DNA from: an uncultured Mucilaginibacter sp.
Lineage (GTDB): Bacteria; Bacteroidota; Bacteroidia; Sphingobacteriales; Sphingobacteriaceae
Length of the DNA stretch: 38,273 nt
Assembly (NCBI GenBank): GCA_903866915.1
Contig: CAIPPO010000056.1
Coordinates: forward strand, 1 to 38,273
Direction of reading: 5' to 3'
The notes under the pieces were generated by a model that was given only the letters and a program-made list of their open reading frames with translations, was not told the DNA's origin and made no database searches. Shown one piece after another: positions 1 through 8,537 of this stretch (position 1 is its first letter; every line of letters starts with the position of its first letter). Position numbers and translations under genes: made by a program.

Positions 1-126
1 CGTCATGGCGAGGAACGAAGCCATCTCCAAACTTTGCCAGTCAACGGACCCTTGCTTTCGTTCAAAGACGATAAATTGGGAAATTGATTTGCAAGGCGGG
101 AGATGGCTTCGTTCCTCGCCATGACG
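1..126. repeat. Hairpin-forming intergenic repeat, copy 1
   Basis: A 28-nt arm at 1-28 is perfectly reverse-complementary to 99-126, with about 70 nt between them. The interior from about 29 to 90 is shared with copy 2 at 192-325. The first base of the window is the first base of the arm, so the element may extend further left. It looks like a REP/MITE-like dispersed element. No transposase gene lies inside or beside it. Short open frames that cross it are translations of repeat DNA, not genes. Confidence 0.8.
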
Positions 127-191
127 TGGTGGGGGGTTTTTGTTTTTGTTTATTTGGATTTGTAATCCGGACCAAGATATCTATATCAAAG

Positions 192-325
192 CGTCATGGC
201 GAGGAACGAAGCCATCTCCAAACTTTGCCAGTCAACGAACCCTTGCTTTCGTTCAAAGACGATGTGCCGGGAAATTGATTTGCATGGCGGGTCCCGCAGC
301 AGCGGAAGCATTCCTCGCCATGACG
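192..325. repeat. Hairpin-forming intergenic repeat, copy 2
   Basis: Same left arm (192-219) and same interior as the copy at 1-126, in the same orientation, 65 bp further on. The right arm (about 308-325) is degenerate: only the last 15 or so bases still pair with the left arm, and a short G/C-rich insertion (about 286-306) replaces the rest. This is an older or recombined copy. It ends 25 bp from the stop of sdhB, so it lies downstream of the sdh transcript and could act as a 3' structure or transcription stop. Confidence 0.75.
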
Positions 326-349
326 TGGTGGGTTTAGCCTTCTCTTTGC

Positions 350-1144
350 TTATCCTTCCCCATGCCCTTGCTCATGCAATTCTTCCTGCCTGAACAGTTT
401 GGCACTGAAATAGTCGAGGTTCATGCCGGCGATATTGGTTAGTTTAATTTCTTTAGGGCATTCAGCTTCGCAGGCGCCGGTATTGGTACAGCTGCCAAAC
501 CCTTCGGCATCCATCTGGGCCACCATCGATTGTACCCGGCGGTAACGCTCGGGCTGGCCTTGTGGTAACAAGCTAAACTGTTTGATCTTGGCCGAAACAA
601 AAAGCATGGCTGAAGCATTTTTACAGGCGGCCACACAGGCGCCACAACCGATACAGGTTGCCGAGTTGAAGGCCTCATCGGCGATCACTTTAGGGATTGC
701 AATCTCGTTGGCATCAGGCACACCACCGGTATTAACCGATACATAGCCGCCAGCCTGTTGTATCCTGTCAAATGCTGAGCGGTCTACCGCAAGGTCTTTA
801 ATGATAGGGAAAGCACCTGCGCGCCAAGGTTCGATGGTTACAGTCTCACCATCGTGGAAGGTACGCATGTGCAACTGACAGGTAGTGATCGCGCGTTTTG
901 GTCCGTGCGGATGCCCATTGATATACAACGAACACATACCGCAAATACCTTCGCGGCAATCATGATCAAAGTGTATCGGGTCCTCGCCCTTGTGGATCAA
1001 ACTTTCATTAACTACGTCCAACATTTCCAGGAACGACATATCAGGCGAAATACCTTCCGCTTTGTAGTTCACGAATTTACCCGCAGTTTGCGCATTTTTC
1101 TGGCGCCATACTTTCAGCGTCAGGTTCATGTTTCCGTTACTCAT
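350..1144 (-). CDS. sdhB: Succinate dehydrogenase/fumarate reductase iron-sulfur subunit
   Basis: This 264-residue protein is the electron-transfer subunit of respiratory complex II (or quinol:fumarate reductase), passing electrons between the flavoprotein and the membrane quinone site. A plant-type ferredoxin domain with the Cys63-x4-Cys68-x2-Cys71 motif and a later Cys89 would hold the [2Fe-2S] cluster. The C-terminal half carries a [11 protein letters not shown] motif and a [12 protein letters not shown] motif for the [4Fe-4S] and [3Fe-4S] clusters. It is the last gene of the minus-strand order sdhC-sdhA-sdhB, as is usual in Bacteroidota. An unusual 208-bp repeat-filled spacer separates it from sdhA. 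Direction of catalysis cannot be read from sequence. Confidence 0.96.
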   Translation of the reverse strand: MSNGNMNLTLKVWRQKNAQTAGKFVNYKAEGISPDMSFLEMLDVVNESLIHKGEDPIHFDHDCREGICGMCSLYINGHPHGPKRAITTCQLHMRTFHDGETVTIEPWRAGAFPIIKDLAVDRSAFDRIQQAGGYVSVNTGGVPDANEIAIPKVIADEAFNSATCIGCGACVAACKNASAMLFVSAKIKQFSLLPQGQPERYRRVQSMVAQMDAEGFGSCTNTGACEAECPKEIKLTNIAGMNLDYFSAKLFRQEELHEQGHGEG

Positions 1145-1163
1145 TCTTTTTTAGATTTGAGAT

Positions 1164-1248
1164 GATTGAGTTGGATTGGGTTGATTTGGTTAGATTGGGT
1201 TGATTGAGTTAGATTGGGTTGATTGAGTTAGATTAGGTTGATTGAGTC
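1164..1248. repeat. 19-bp tandem repeat, about 4.5 units
   Basis: Units start at 1164, 1183, 1202 and 1221, with a partial unit at 1240. The unit is close to GATTGAGTTAGATTGGGTT. It lies in the sdhA-sdhB spacer directly upstream of the sdhB start. It is roughly the reverse complement of the neighbouring 17-bp array at 1263-1352, so the two arrays could pair in the mRNA. There are no spacers between units, so it is not a CRISPR. Confidence 0.85.
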
Positions 1249-1262
1249 AGTAGTTAAAATTC

Positions 1263-1352
1263 CAACTTACTCAACCATTCAACTTACTCAACCATTCAAC
1301 TTACTCAACCATTCAACTTACTTAACCCATTCAACTCAATCAACCATTCAAC
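1263..1352. repeat. 17-bp tandem repeat, about 5 units
   Basis: Units of CAACTTACTCAACCATT begin at 1263, 1280 and 1297 without change. Diverged units follow at 1314 and 1332, and a partial unit ends at the sdhA stop codon. The array faces the 19-bp array at 1164-1248 across a 14-nt gap. Read on the minus strand it encodes TTGAGT/GGTTGA words matching those of the other array. Confidence 0.85.
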
Positions 1353-3287
1353 TTATTTATAGCTTCTTTGCGTTAAATGTACATTTTCAAATACCAGTTC
1401 TTCCTTATGCAATACTTCGGGCTGGTTATCTGCTTTGTATTCCCATGCGGCTACGAAAGCAAAATTTTCGTCGTCGCGTTTGGCTTCGCCTTCTTCGGTT
1501 TGCGATTCAAGCCTGAAGTGGCCACCGCAGGATTCATGGCGCATTAAAGCGTCATCAACCATCAGTTCGCCCAGTTCCAGGAAGTCGGCAACGCGACCAG
1601 CTTTTTCAAGCGATGAGTTAAACTCTTCGTTCTCACCAAGCACGATGGCATTCTTCCAGAAATCGGCCCGCAGGTTGTGAATTAAACCCTTAGCTTTTTT
1701 CAAACCCTCAGCATTACGTGCCATGCCGCAGTATTCCCACATGATCAGACCTAATTCGCGGTGGTATTCGTCAACAGTTTTATTGCCTCTTAAAGACAAC
1801 AGCTTATTAATGCGATCTTCTACCTCTTTTTGGGTTTGTTCAAAAGCAGGGTGGCTGGTATTAACCGGTTTCGGACCGATAGTCGCCAGATAATCGCCAA
1901 TAGTGTATGGAATAACGAAATAGCCGTCGGCCAATCCTTGCATTAATGCTGATGCACCGAGGCGATTAGCGCCGTGGTCGGAGAAGTTGGCTTCGCCAAG
2001 GGCATATAATCCCTGTACTGTTGTCATCAGGTTATAATCGACCCACAAGCCGCCCATGGTATAGTGTACGGCAGGGTATATCCGCATAGGTATCTGGTAG
2101 GGATTTTCGTCGGTGATCTGGTAGTACATATCAAATAGGTTACCGTATTTGGCACGCACTGCATCTTCGCCTAAACGGGAAATTGATTCAGCAAAATCCA
2201 GATAAACGGCAACACCCGAGCCACCAACACCGCGACCCTCATCAACAATCTCTTTGGCGTTGCGTGAGGCCACATCGCGGGGAACAAGATTACCAAATGA
2301 TGGGTATTTTCTTTCCAGAAAGTAATCCCTGTCTTCTTCTTTCAGATCAGTAACCTTCAATTCGCCCTTGCGTAGCTTTGTTGCAAGTTCTACTGTTTTC
2401 GGTGCCCAAACCCGGCCGTCATTACGGAGTGATTCCGACATGAGGGTTAACTTCGACTGGTGATCGCCCGTTACCGGGATACAGGTAGGGTGAATTTGTG
2501 TATAACAAGGGTTGCCGAAGAAAGCACCCCGTTTGTGAGCGCGCCAGGCAGCCGTTACGTTACAACCCATGGCATTGGTCGACAAATAGAAAACGTTACC
2601 ATAACCCCCGGTGCAAAGCAATACTGCGTGACCCGAATGAGTCTCAATTTTACCACTCTCCAGGTTGCGGGTTACAATACCTTGTGCTTTGCCATCCACG
2701 ATAACTACGTCGAGCATTTCGGTACGGGTATACATTTTTACTTTTCCGGCATTGATCTGGCGGTTTAACGCCGAGTACGCACCCAACAATAATTGCTGTC
2801 CCGTTTGACCGCGGGCATAAAAAGTACGCGAAACCTGTGCACCACCGAATGAACGGTTGTCCAGCAGTCCGCCGTATTCGCGGGCAAATGGAACACCCTG
2901 TGCTACGCACTGGTCGATGATGTTAACAGATACCTCAGCCAAGCGATATACGTTGCCTTCGCGGGCACGGTAATCACCTCCTTTGATGGTATCGTAAAAC
3001 AAGCGGTAAACACTATCGCCATCATTACGGTAGTTTTTTGCTGCATTGATACCACCCTGTGCCGCAATAGAGTGGGCACGTCGTGGACTGTCCTGGAAAC
3101 AAAATGCCTTCACATTGTAGCCCAGTTCGGCCAGTGAAGCCGCCGCCGAAGCACCTGCCAGACCAGTACCAACAACAATTACGTCGTATTTACGCTTGTT
3201 AGCCGGGTTAACCAGTTTCAGGTCGAACTTGTGCTTGCTCCATTTTTCGGCTAAAGGGCCGGCGGGAATTTTAGCATCGAGACTCAT
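1353..3287 (-). CDS. sdhA: Succinate dehydrogenase/fumarate reductase flavoprotein subunit
   Basis: This 644-residue catalytic subunit of complex II interconverts succinate and fumarate on the cytoplasmic face of the inner membrane. An FAD-binding Rossmann motif GTGLAG is at residues 40-45. His72, in [11 protein letters not shown], is the expected covalent FAD attachment site. The conserved HPTCIP stretch and the C-terminal HESCGGHFR segment are present. Length and architecture fit the Bacteroidota form rather than the shorter E. coli SdhA. It sits between sdhC (99 bp upstream) and sdhB, so all three are probably co-transcribed from the sdhC promoter. Confidence 0.97.
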   Translation of the reverse strand: MSLDAKIPAGPLAEKWSKHKFDLKLVNPANKRKYDVIVVGTGLAGASAAASLAELGYNVKAFCFQDSPRRAHSIAAQGGINAAKNYRNDGDSVYRLFYDTIKGGDYRAREGNVYRLAEVSVNIIDQCVAQGVPFAREYGGLLDNRSFGGAQVSRTFYARGQTGQQLLLGAYSALNRQINAGKVKMYTRTEMLDVVIVDGKAQGIVTRNLESGKIETHSGHAVLLCTGGYGNVFYLSTNAMGCNVTAAWRAHKRGAFFGNPCYTQIHPTCIPVTGDHQSKLTLMSESLRNDGRVWAPKTVELATKLRKGELKVTDLKEEDRDYFLERKYPSFGNLVPRDVASRNAKEIVDEGRGVGGSGVAVYLDFAESISRLGEDAVRAKYGNLFDMYYQITDENPYQIPMRIYPAVHYTMGGLWVDYNLMTTVQGLYALGEANFSDHGANRLGASALMQGLADGYFVIPYTIGDYLATIGPKPVNTSHPAFEQTQKEVEDRINKLLSLRGNKTVDEYHRELGLIMWEYCGMARNAEGLKKAKGLIHNLRADFWKNAIVLGENEEFNSSLEKAGRVADFLELGELMVDDALMRHESCGGHFRLESQTEEGEAKRDDENFAFVAAWEYKADNQPEVLHKEELVFENVHLTQRSYK

Positions 3288-3386
3288 ATTTTTATATTTG
3301 GCGGTATTGTTTTGATTGATCGGAGTGGTTTAGATTGATATTATTATACCCGCTAAACCATTTCTTTCAACCCAGTCTATCTTAAT

Positions 3387-4166
3387 CTAACTCTTGGTAA
3401 AATAATAAACGATCGGCATCAGGGCAAAGCATAGCGGGATGATCACCGCGAAAAGCCAGGTGCCAACAAATTGAACAATTGGCGTATATTTTTTATGTAC
3501 CCATCCCAGTGTACGGAATGCACTTTGAAAACCGTGGCGCAGGTGGAAAGAAATAGCCAGCATGGCAAGCACATAAAAAATGACGTACCAAACATTACTG
3601 AAACTTCCTTTTACCCGTTCGTGCAAATCCTTTACCCTTACAATCTCAAAATTATTTTCTGTAGTAACCGAGTTTTCAAATTTTGGCGTTGCAGGTACAT
3701 ACTCTACCGATTGGGTGATACCCGTTGACAGGTCGGTACGATACTCTTTAAAAGCTACATTGTCCGTGTATTTGTAGTTATACCAGAAATCGCTCATGTG
3801 GATTACGATAAACAGGAACAGGATAGAACCCAGCAGGCCCATATTTCTTGATTGCCATTTAGCATTGTCGCCGGCAGTAACTGCATAACCAACAGGGCGA
3901 GCCTTGCGGTTTTTACGAGTCAATACAATGGCATATACCGTATGCACCAGAATACTGAGGTAAAGCAGATAGGCGATAACTTCTATCGGCGGAAAATGCG
4001 TCAGGAAGTTGGCGTAGACGTTAAATGCAAAACCATCGTCGTGTTTGAAAAGCAGCAGATTGCCACCAACGTGCACGATGAGGAAGGTGCATAAAAATAA
4101 GCCCGTTAACGCCATGATCAGCTTCTTGCCCAGCGATGAGTTAAAGGTTTCCTTAAATTCGCTCAT
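3387..4166 (-). CDS. sdhC: Succinate dehydrogenase cytochrome b subunit, b558 family
   Basis: This 259-residue integral membrane protein anchors SdhA/SdhB and carries haem b and the quinone site. About five hydrophobic segments are visible, at residues ~16-36, 58-80, 108-125, 190-210 and 232-255. Histidines within or at the edge of helices (HVGGN, VHTVY, IHMSD, HLRHG) are likely haem ligands. A single large b-type protein rather than separate SdhC and SdhD is typical of Bacteroidota and epsilonproteobacteria. An insert of about 60 residues between helices 3 and 4 is polar and probably extramembranous. It is first gene of the operon, with a TAnnTTTG box 21 bp ahead of the start. Confidence 0.95.
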   Translation of the reverse strand: MSEFKETFNSSLGKKLIMALTGLFLCTFLIVHVGGNLLLFKHDDGFAFNVYANFLTHFPPIEVIAYLLYLSILVHTVYAIVLTRKNRKARPVGYAVTAGDNAKWQSRNMGLLGSILFLFIVIHMSDFWYNYKYTDNVAFKEYRTDLSTGITQSVEYVPATPKFENSVTTENNFEIVRVKDLHERVKGSFSNVWYVIFYVLAMLAISFHLRHGFQSAFRTLGWVHKKYTPIVQFVGTWLFAVIIPLCFALMPIVYYFTKS

Positions 4167-4186
4167 TATGAATTAGATTTATGAGG

Positions 4187-4194
4187 CAAAAGTA
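4187..4194 (-). promoter_or_regulatory. Bacteroidota-type -7 box in front of sdhC
   Basis: On the minus strand this reads TACTTTTG, a perfect match to the Bacteroidota -7 consensus TAnnTTTG, 21 bp before the sdhC start. A TTTG that could serve as the -33 box (4220-4223) is about 25 bp further up, a little longer than the usual spacing, so the upstream half is uncertain. Confidence 0.5.
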
Positions 4195-4320
4195 TTTATT
4201 AAATAGTTATTAGTAACGACAAAGGGCAGAGTAAACTTTTATTTAGAAACAATCTAAATTCGAAAGGCAAAATGTCAAATCCGAAATGGGCTCAATTCCC
4301 TCTTCCGCATTTAAAATAAT

Positions 4321-4456
4321 TCCGCAATCGACATTCCGACTTCCGCATTCTAAAATCACTCCGCATTCCACATTCCGACTTCCGCATTCAAAAACCCTCC
4401 GCAATCGACATTCCGACTTCCGCAGCCAAAAAAACTCCGCAATTGCCACTTCGCCT
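4321..4456. repeat. 38/39-bp tandem repeat, 3 units plus a partial
   Basis: Units begin at 4321 (39 bp), 4360 (38 bp) and 4398 (38 bp). A degraded unit starts at 4436 and runs to the stop codon of the phosphoesterase gene. Each unit contains the word ATTCCGACTTCCGCA twice in variant form. It fills the spacer between pdeM and the sdhC promoter. There are no unique spacers, so it is not a CRISPR. Open frames across it are repeat translations. Confidence 0.85.
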
Positions 4457-5128
4457 TTAAAAATCCCCTATCGCTATTACCTTATCCTTCAACACACCAA
4501 ACACCTTATCGCCTAGTTCACGTCGTAGTGCTACCCGACCGGTAAACCTGCCAAAGGAGGGCAAAATAGCCTGCTTTTTACCGAAGGCAAAGCAGGGGAT
4601 TGTGATGCTTTCGCGGGCCCTGCCCGAAAGATTAACACCGGGGTGTAAATGGCCACAAAGGATATAAGCATTAATATCCTGCAGCACTTCTTCGTTTTGG
4701 GGGTGATGCAGCATCAAAAAGGGCGCTATTAATAATTCATCATGCAATTCCACATTCAAATCCAGGTAAAAGCTATCGTGGATGATATCGTGATTGCCTC
4801 GTATAAGTTGTATCTGCAGTTTTTTATGTTGCTGTCGCCAAAGGCGGAACCATTCCCAGTCGGCATTCATATCGCTATGAAACAAGTCGCCAAGAAAAAC
4901 GAGCCTTTCCGGTTTATATTGAAAAATCAGATCGGATAATTCTCCCAGGTCGGTTTGCTCCATATCCCTTGGCACGGCAATCCCCGCTTTGCGGAAATGC
5001 CCCACCTTACCCAGGTGTACATCTGCAACAAGCAATGCTTTTTGCTGCTTCCAGTAAATGGCTTTTTGCGGTAATAATAAAAGATCCTGCCCCAGCAGGG
5101 TATAATCGAGTCCGGGTAGGGAAGTCAT
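4457..5128 (-). CDS. pdeM: PdeM-like metallophosphoesterase (ligase-associated DNA repair endonuclease family)
   Basis: A 223-residue calcineurin-like phosphoesterase. The metal-binding blocks are in order: D36-V-H38 in ADVHLGK, GDLFHS, RGNHD, a histidine in LHHP, and GHLHPG. The short length and the N-terminal words LLPQKAIYW and ALLVADVHLGK match the PdeM family, whose members are reported with a DNA ligase and a DEXH helicase (Lhr-like). Neither partner is nearby, so it is a solo copy here. An in-frame ATG 36 bp upstream (5164) exists, but those 12 codons overlap a low-complexity AAGTCCG-type intergenic repeat and family proteins begin near MTSL. I therefore place the start at 5128. The DNA substrate is inferred. 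Confidence 0.82.
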   Translation of the reverse strand: MTSLPGLDYTLLGQDLLLLPQKAIYWKQQKALLVADVHLGKVGHFRKAGIAVPRDMEQTDLGELSDLIFQYKPERLVFLGDLFHSDMNADWEWFRLWRQQHKKLQIQLIRGNHDIIHDSFYLDLNVELHDELLIAPFLMLHHPQNEEVLQDINAYILCGHLHPGVNLSGRARESITIPCFAFGKKQAILPSFGRFTGRVALRRELGDKVFGVLKDKVIAIGDF

Positions 5129-5129
5129 G

Positions 5130-5302
5130 GGGTAAAAATAGTCCGAAAGTCGGAAAGTCCGCAAAAGTCCGAAAGAAAGTTATGGGAAAACATAGACATT
5201 CATACACGAGAGAAATCCGTGAAATAAGGTTAATCAGAATAAATCTGTGATTCGAAAGAGTGTTCCAGGTCCAGATAGCTATCGGGATGCGGACTTTCCG
5301 AC
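5130..5302. repeat. Intergenic repeat mosaic (dispersed family, locus A)
   Basis: The spacer between pdeM and the YfiT-like gene is made of short words found again at 33488-33890. These are AGTCCGAAAGT-type words (5140-5175), AAATCTGTGATTCGAA (5241-5256), and GATAGCTATCGGG followed by ATGCGGACTTT (5273-5296). The second word occurs at the other locus as its reverse complement. This suggests a degraded dispersed repeat family confined to intergenic DNA. Confidence 0.6.
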
Positions 5303-5830
5303 TTAAACGGCCCTCTTCACCGCCGCCGCAATATGCCCCAAATGGTGTTTTCCATGCCAGGAATAAAGCGCCAGATTACGTTTCAGCGGGACAGAGGCTC
5401 CGCTTTGCGGATGTATAAAGGTGCGGCTCCACTCTTCTTCCGTAAAGCTATCTAACAAAGCGCCCAGGCGTTGGTGTACACCGTCGAGTATTTTTAGCGA
5501 AGACTCTATTGGCAATCGATAGTCGGGCAGCAGGGCCCAGTCGGCTTCTTCGTAGGCTTTAATGGTCGGATTTTCTTCTGTAAGCGCCCATTTAAAACGA
5601 ATAATAGAGTTCATGTGGCTATCGGCTAAATGGTGAACCACCTGACGTATGGTCCAACCACCGGTGCGGTATTGAGTATCCAACTGTGTTTCGGTTAAAC
5701 CCATTACTGCAAGTCGGAGCTTGCCGGGAAAAGTTTTTATATCGCTGATCCAGCCGCTTACTGCTTGTTGCGTATAAGAAACGGGTGGACTAAATTTACC
5801 TATCGGGTATCTTAATTCTTCGTCTATCAT
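5303..5830 (-). CDS. YfiT/BstA-like DinB-fold metal-dependent hydrolase or thiol transferase
   Basis: This 175-residue protein closely resembles Bacillus YfiT. It has an N-terminal LRYPIGKF, then WTIRQVVHHLADSHMNS (metal ligand around His67), ALTEENPTIK, and a C-terminal WHGKHHLGHI (158-167) supplying the other metal histidines. YfiT was described as a metal-dependent hydrolase, and relatives in the DinB superfamily act as bacillithiol transferases. Several Bacteroidota make bacillithiol-type thiols, so a detoxification role is plausible but is inference. It stands alone on the minus strand. A second, more distant DinB-fold gene is at 31780-32289. Confidence 0.87.
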   Translation of the reverse strand: MIDEELRYPIGKFSPPVSYTQQAVSGWISDIKTFPGKLRLAVMGLTETQLDTQYRTGGWTIRQVVHHLADSHMNSIIRFKWALTEENPTIKAYEEADWALLPDYRLPIESSLKILDGVHQRLGALLDSFTEEEWSRTFIHPQSGASVPLKRNLALYSWHGKHHLGHIAAAVKRAV

Positions 5831-6034
5831 GGTTGTTAGTTTAATCGGTTAAGCGCAATTTAATAATTTCTGTATAGTTTTTTTAAGGCCGATTTAAACT
5901 TGACGAAAATAAGACCAATACTTTTATTGCCCTTGCGGTATTGCCAGCATCGTTTTGCGCTATCGCAGGTGCTTTTTCGTTAAAGTTGAGATGCTGTTCA
6001 ATACCCTCAAATAATAGTTTTGTGATAGGCACGC

Positions 6035-6062
6035 TTTGCATTAAATTAGCGTTCTAAGTTTG
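6035..6062 (+). promoter_or_regulatory. Candidate Bacteroidota promoter for the FAD oxidoreductase
   Basis: A -7 box TAAGTTTG lies at 6055-6062 and a -33 TTTG at 6035-6038, with 16 bp between them. The start codon follows 13 bp after the -7 box, giving a very short leader. Both halves match the TTTG/TAnnTTTG consensus; the spacing is slightly short. Confidence 0.5.
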
Positions 6063-6075
6063 CTTATTTAAATTC

Positions 6076-7878
6076 ATGACCAAAAGGCTGTTCACCCTCA
6101 TTGCATTTTTATTTTATTTCGCCGGTGCACGTGCCGAAACCATTAAAACCGATGTGCTGGTAATAGGCGGTGGATCAAGCGGTGTGGCGGCGGCGATACA
6201 GGCGGCGCGCAGCAAGGTGAAAACGCTTTTGGTGGAGCCTGGGCCATGGCTGGGCGGCACAATGACTATGGGCGGTATGTGCGTACTGGATGGCAACCGG
6301 AATCTGCCCGCGGGAATCTGGGGTGAATTCAGGCGCAAAGTGACCGATTATTACCGAAACCGACTGGGTTTCGATACTGCACATAACGCTGTGCTGCGCT
6401 TCGAACCCTCGGTCGGGGCAAACATTCTCAAAAAAATCACCGATACTGTTAAAAACCTGACAGTGAAGTTAAAGACGCCCTGGTCGCTCATTAAAAAAGA
6501 TGGTACCGGCTGGATCGTTGAGATTACAATTAACGGCGAGATCGTAAAAGTTGAAGCAAAAATTGTTGTTGACGGAACCGAAACCGGCGAAGTTGCCTCT
6601 AAAGTTGGTGTAAAATTTGCAAAAGAAACCACCAATGTTACCGATCGATCACCTGATGATATAGGCGACATCACCTGGATTGCTATATTGAAGGATTTTG
6701 GTCGCGGGGAGGATAAAACTATTCCGAAACCGGAAGGCTATGACCCATCATTGTATGACTATTTTAAAGGAAAAGATGTTAAGTCGATTTTAAAAACGAT
6801 AGCCATACCTAATGATAAATATGTATTGAACTGGCCCGAAGGCAGCATCAACGGCGCCCGTTTAAAGACCGATGATAAAATGGAGCTTTTCAAGAAAGCA
6901 AAACTGCGAACACTCGGCCTCATTTATTACCTGCAGACCGTGCGTGGATTTAAGAATTTAGGCCTCGACAACGAGTTTGGTACTGCCGATCATATGGCGA
7001 TGATACCCTATTTAAAGGAGAGTCGTCGCGCGATCGGGCTGGTACGTATGGTGCCGGAAGACATGCAAAAACCCTATAGCCGGGAATCAAAATTATACCG
7101 CACCTCAATCGGCGTGGGAGAGAATTTTTATGATAACTCATTTGCTTTAACCTATGCCGCCGATGCGCCCGATGTTACCATTCAGTACCGTTCGCCCTAT
7201 TCCATTCCGCTTGGAGCTATAGTTGTAAGAGATGTCGATAACCTTTTGGTGACCGAAAAAGCCATATCCGTAACCGGACTGGTGAATGTGAGTACAATGT
7301 ACCCATCGGTGCAAATGACACTTGGGCAGGGCGTAGGTGCGACTGCCGCCTATTGCGCATTTTTTAAGACCACAACCAAACACCTGAATGTACGGATCAT
7401 ACAGGGAGAATTGCTCGACTATAAAGGCTATCTGATGCCTTTTACTGATATTACCCAAAAGGACCCTCATTTCAGGGCCATACAACAGGTGGGGGCTACC
7501 GGATTGTTAAAGGGTATCGAAAATATAAATGGAAGCGCTATCGAGATCCATTTTCAACCTAATGATTCGGTGAGCACCGAAGAGATCCATCCGGTGATGA
7601 ACGAGCTTTATACCCGTTTTTTCTTGTGGTTCAATAAGGAAAAGCCGGGCGAAAAGTTTACGCTTGGTAACCTGTTGTCATTCATCAGTGATTATACTTT
7701 GACTGATCCACAAACGCTGCAACCCCTGATCCAAAAACTATGGAAGCCTGTTTTGAAATTACCGGGCGAATTGGATGTGCATCGTGCCTGTACCCGCCGG
7801 GAGTTTGCTGTACTTGCCAATAAATACCTGAACCCCTTTGCTAAAACTGTGGATATTAGTGGAAAAGTGGTGAATTAG
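6076..7878 (+). CDS. Secreted FAD-dependent oxidoreductase (FAD_oxidored family)
   Basis: 600 residues. The N-terminus (1-20) is a signal peptide ending ARA-E, so the protein is exported, probably to the periplasm. A classic dinucleotide-binding motif GGGSSG is at 31-36, followed by the glutamate of the FAD ribose clamp (LLVEP) and GGTMTMGGMC. This arrangement is typical of PF12831 flavoproteins that Bacteroidota often place in polysaccharide or sugar-lactone degradation loci. The region around 150-170 (VEAKIVVDGTETGEVA) is the usual second FAD-contacting block. The C-terminal ~130 residues are less conserved. No carbohydrate-active genes adjoin it, so the substrate is unknown. Confidence 0.85.
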   Translation: MTKRLFTLIAFLFYFAGARAETIKTDVLVIGGGSSGVAAAIQAARSKVKTLLVEPGPWLGGTMTMGGMCVLDGNRNLPAGIWGEFRRKVTDYYRNRLGFDTAHNAVLRFEPSVGANILKKITDTVKNLTVKLKTPWSLIKKDGTGWIVEITINGEIVKVEAKIVVDGTETGEVASKVGVKFAKETTNVTDRSPDDIGDITWIAILKDFGRGEDKTIPKPEGYDPSLYDYFKGKDVKSILKTIAIPNDKYVLNWPEGSINGARLKTDDKMELFKKAKLRTLGLIYYLQTVRGFKNLGLDNEFGTADHMAMIPYLKESRRAIGLVRMVPEDMQKPYSRESKLYRTSIGVGENFYDNSFALTYAADAPDVTIQYRSPYSIPLGAIVVRDVDNLLVTEKAISVTGLVNVSTMYPSVQMTLGQGVGATAAYCAFFKTTTKHLNVRIIQGELLDYKGYLMPFTDITQKDPHFRAIQQVGATGLLKGIENINGSAIEIHFQPNDSVSTEEIHPVMNELYTRFFLWFNKEKPGEKFTLGNLLSFISDYTLTDPQTLQPLIQKLWKPVLKLPGELDVHRACTRREFAVLANKYLNPFAKTVDISGKVVN

Positions 7879-7944
7879 GTTTGTACTAATTGCCGGAATT
7901 TTTTGATGTCTGACCAAAGACAGTAAGTGCTACCGTATCCCGGG

Positions 7945-8454
7945 CTATTTCAAAATGGCATAAACATGCTCATCCAATATCTCTCCTCGTTTGATGACAG
8001 ATCTTCTTAAAATACCTTCTTTGACATATCCTGCTTTTTCGAGCACACGCATTGACGATGGATTTTTGCTGAGCACACCGGCTTGCAGGCGAATCAGGTC
8101 GAGGTTTTGAAAAACATATTCGGTTACCAGTTTTACGGCTTCGGTCATGATACCTTTGCCCCAAAGCTCTTCTGCCAGCCAATATCCGAGCAGCCCGGTT
8201 TTGCGGTAAACGTCTTCCCGAAATTCGATGCCTATTCCTCCAACCACTGCTTTATTAATGACAATAGCGAAATTGACCAAAGGCTCCTGCTTTAACAGGC
8301 TTTCAACCCATATCCGGGCTGCTTCCGGGGTATACGGCGATGGAAATCGGTCAGTGAGAAATGCCGAAACGTTCAGGTTATTTGCGTTTTTTTGAAGCGA
8401 TACCTCATCGCCTAACTGCCATCCCCGAACCAGGAATCCCGTCCCCTGTAACAT
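7945..8454 (-). CDS. GNAT family N-acetyltransferase, RimJ/RimL type
   Basis: This 169-residue protein has the GNAT acetyl-CoA fold of the RimJ/RimL subgroup. Strand-helix blocks VGGIGIEFREDVYRKTGLLGYWLAEE and WGKGIMTEAVKLVTEY (motif A, pyrophosphate loop) are followed by RLQAGVLSKNPSSMRVLEKAGY (motif B) and a typical KEGILRRSVIKRGEILDEHVY ending. Members acetylate protein N-termini, small amines or antibiotics, and the substrate cannot be told here. It is convergent with the flavoprotein gene and divergent from the peptidase gene, hence monocistronic. Confidence 0.9.
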   Translation of the reverse strand: MLQGTGFLVRGWQLGDEVSLQKNANNLNVSAFLTDRFPSPYTPEAARIWVESLLKQEPLVNFAIVINKAVVGGIGIEFREDVYRKTGLLGYWLAEELWGKGIMTEAVKLVTEYVFQNLDLIRLQAGVLSKNPSSMRVLEKAGYVKEGILRRSVIKRGEILDEHVYAILK

Positions 8455-8537
8455 ATTTATAACAATTATTTGATTGTAAAAATAGTAATATTGCCTTTAC
8501 CGACGCCACAAACAGTGTCAACACTATCTCAATAAAT

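Noticed and set aside
84..393. Three overlapping short frames near the left edge
   Set aside because: They translate the hairpin repeat DNA in three frames and share words only because the DNA is repeated.
1164..1352. Possible CRISPR array
   Set aside because: Units are 17-19 bp with no spacers, and the two halves are inverted; no cas gene is near.
4321..4456. Possible CRISPR array
   Set aside because: Tandem units follow directly on each other without unique spacers.
7147..7485. 112-codon minus-strand frame in the flavoprotein gene
   Set aside because: Antisense to a well-supported enzyme and without any motif.
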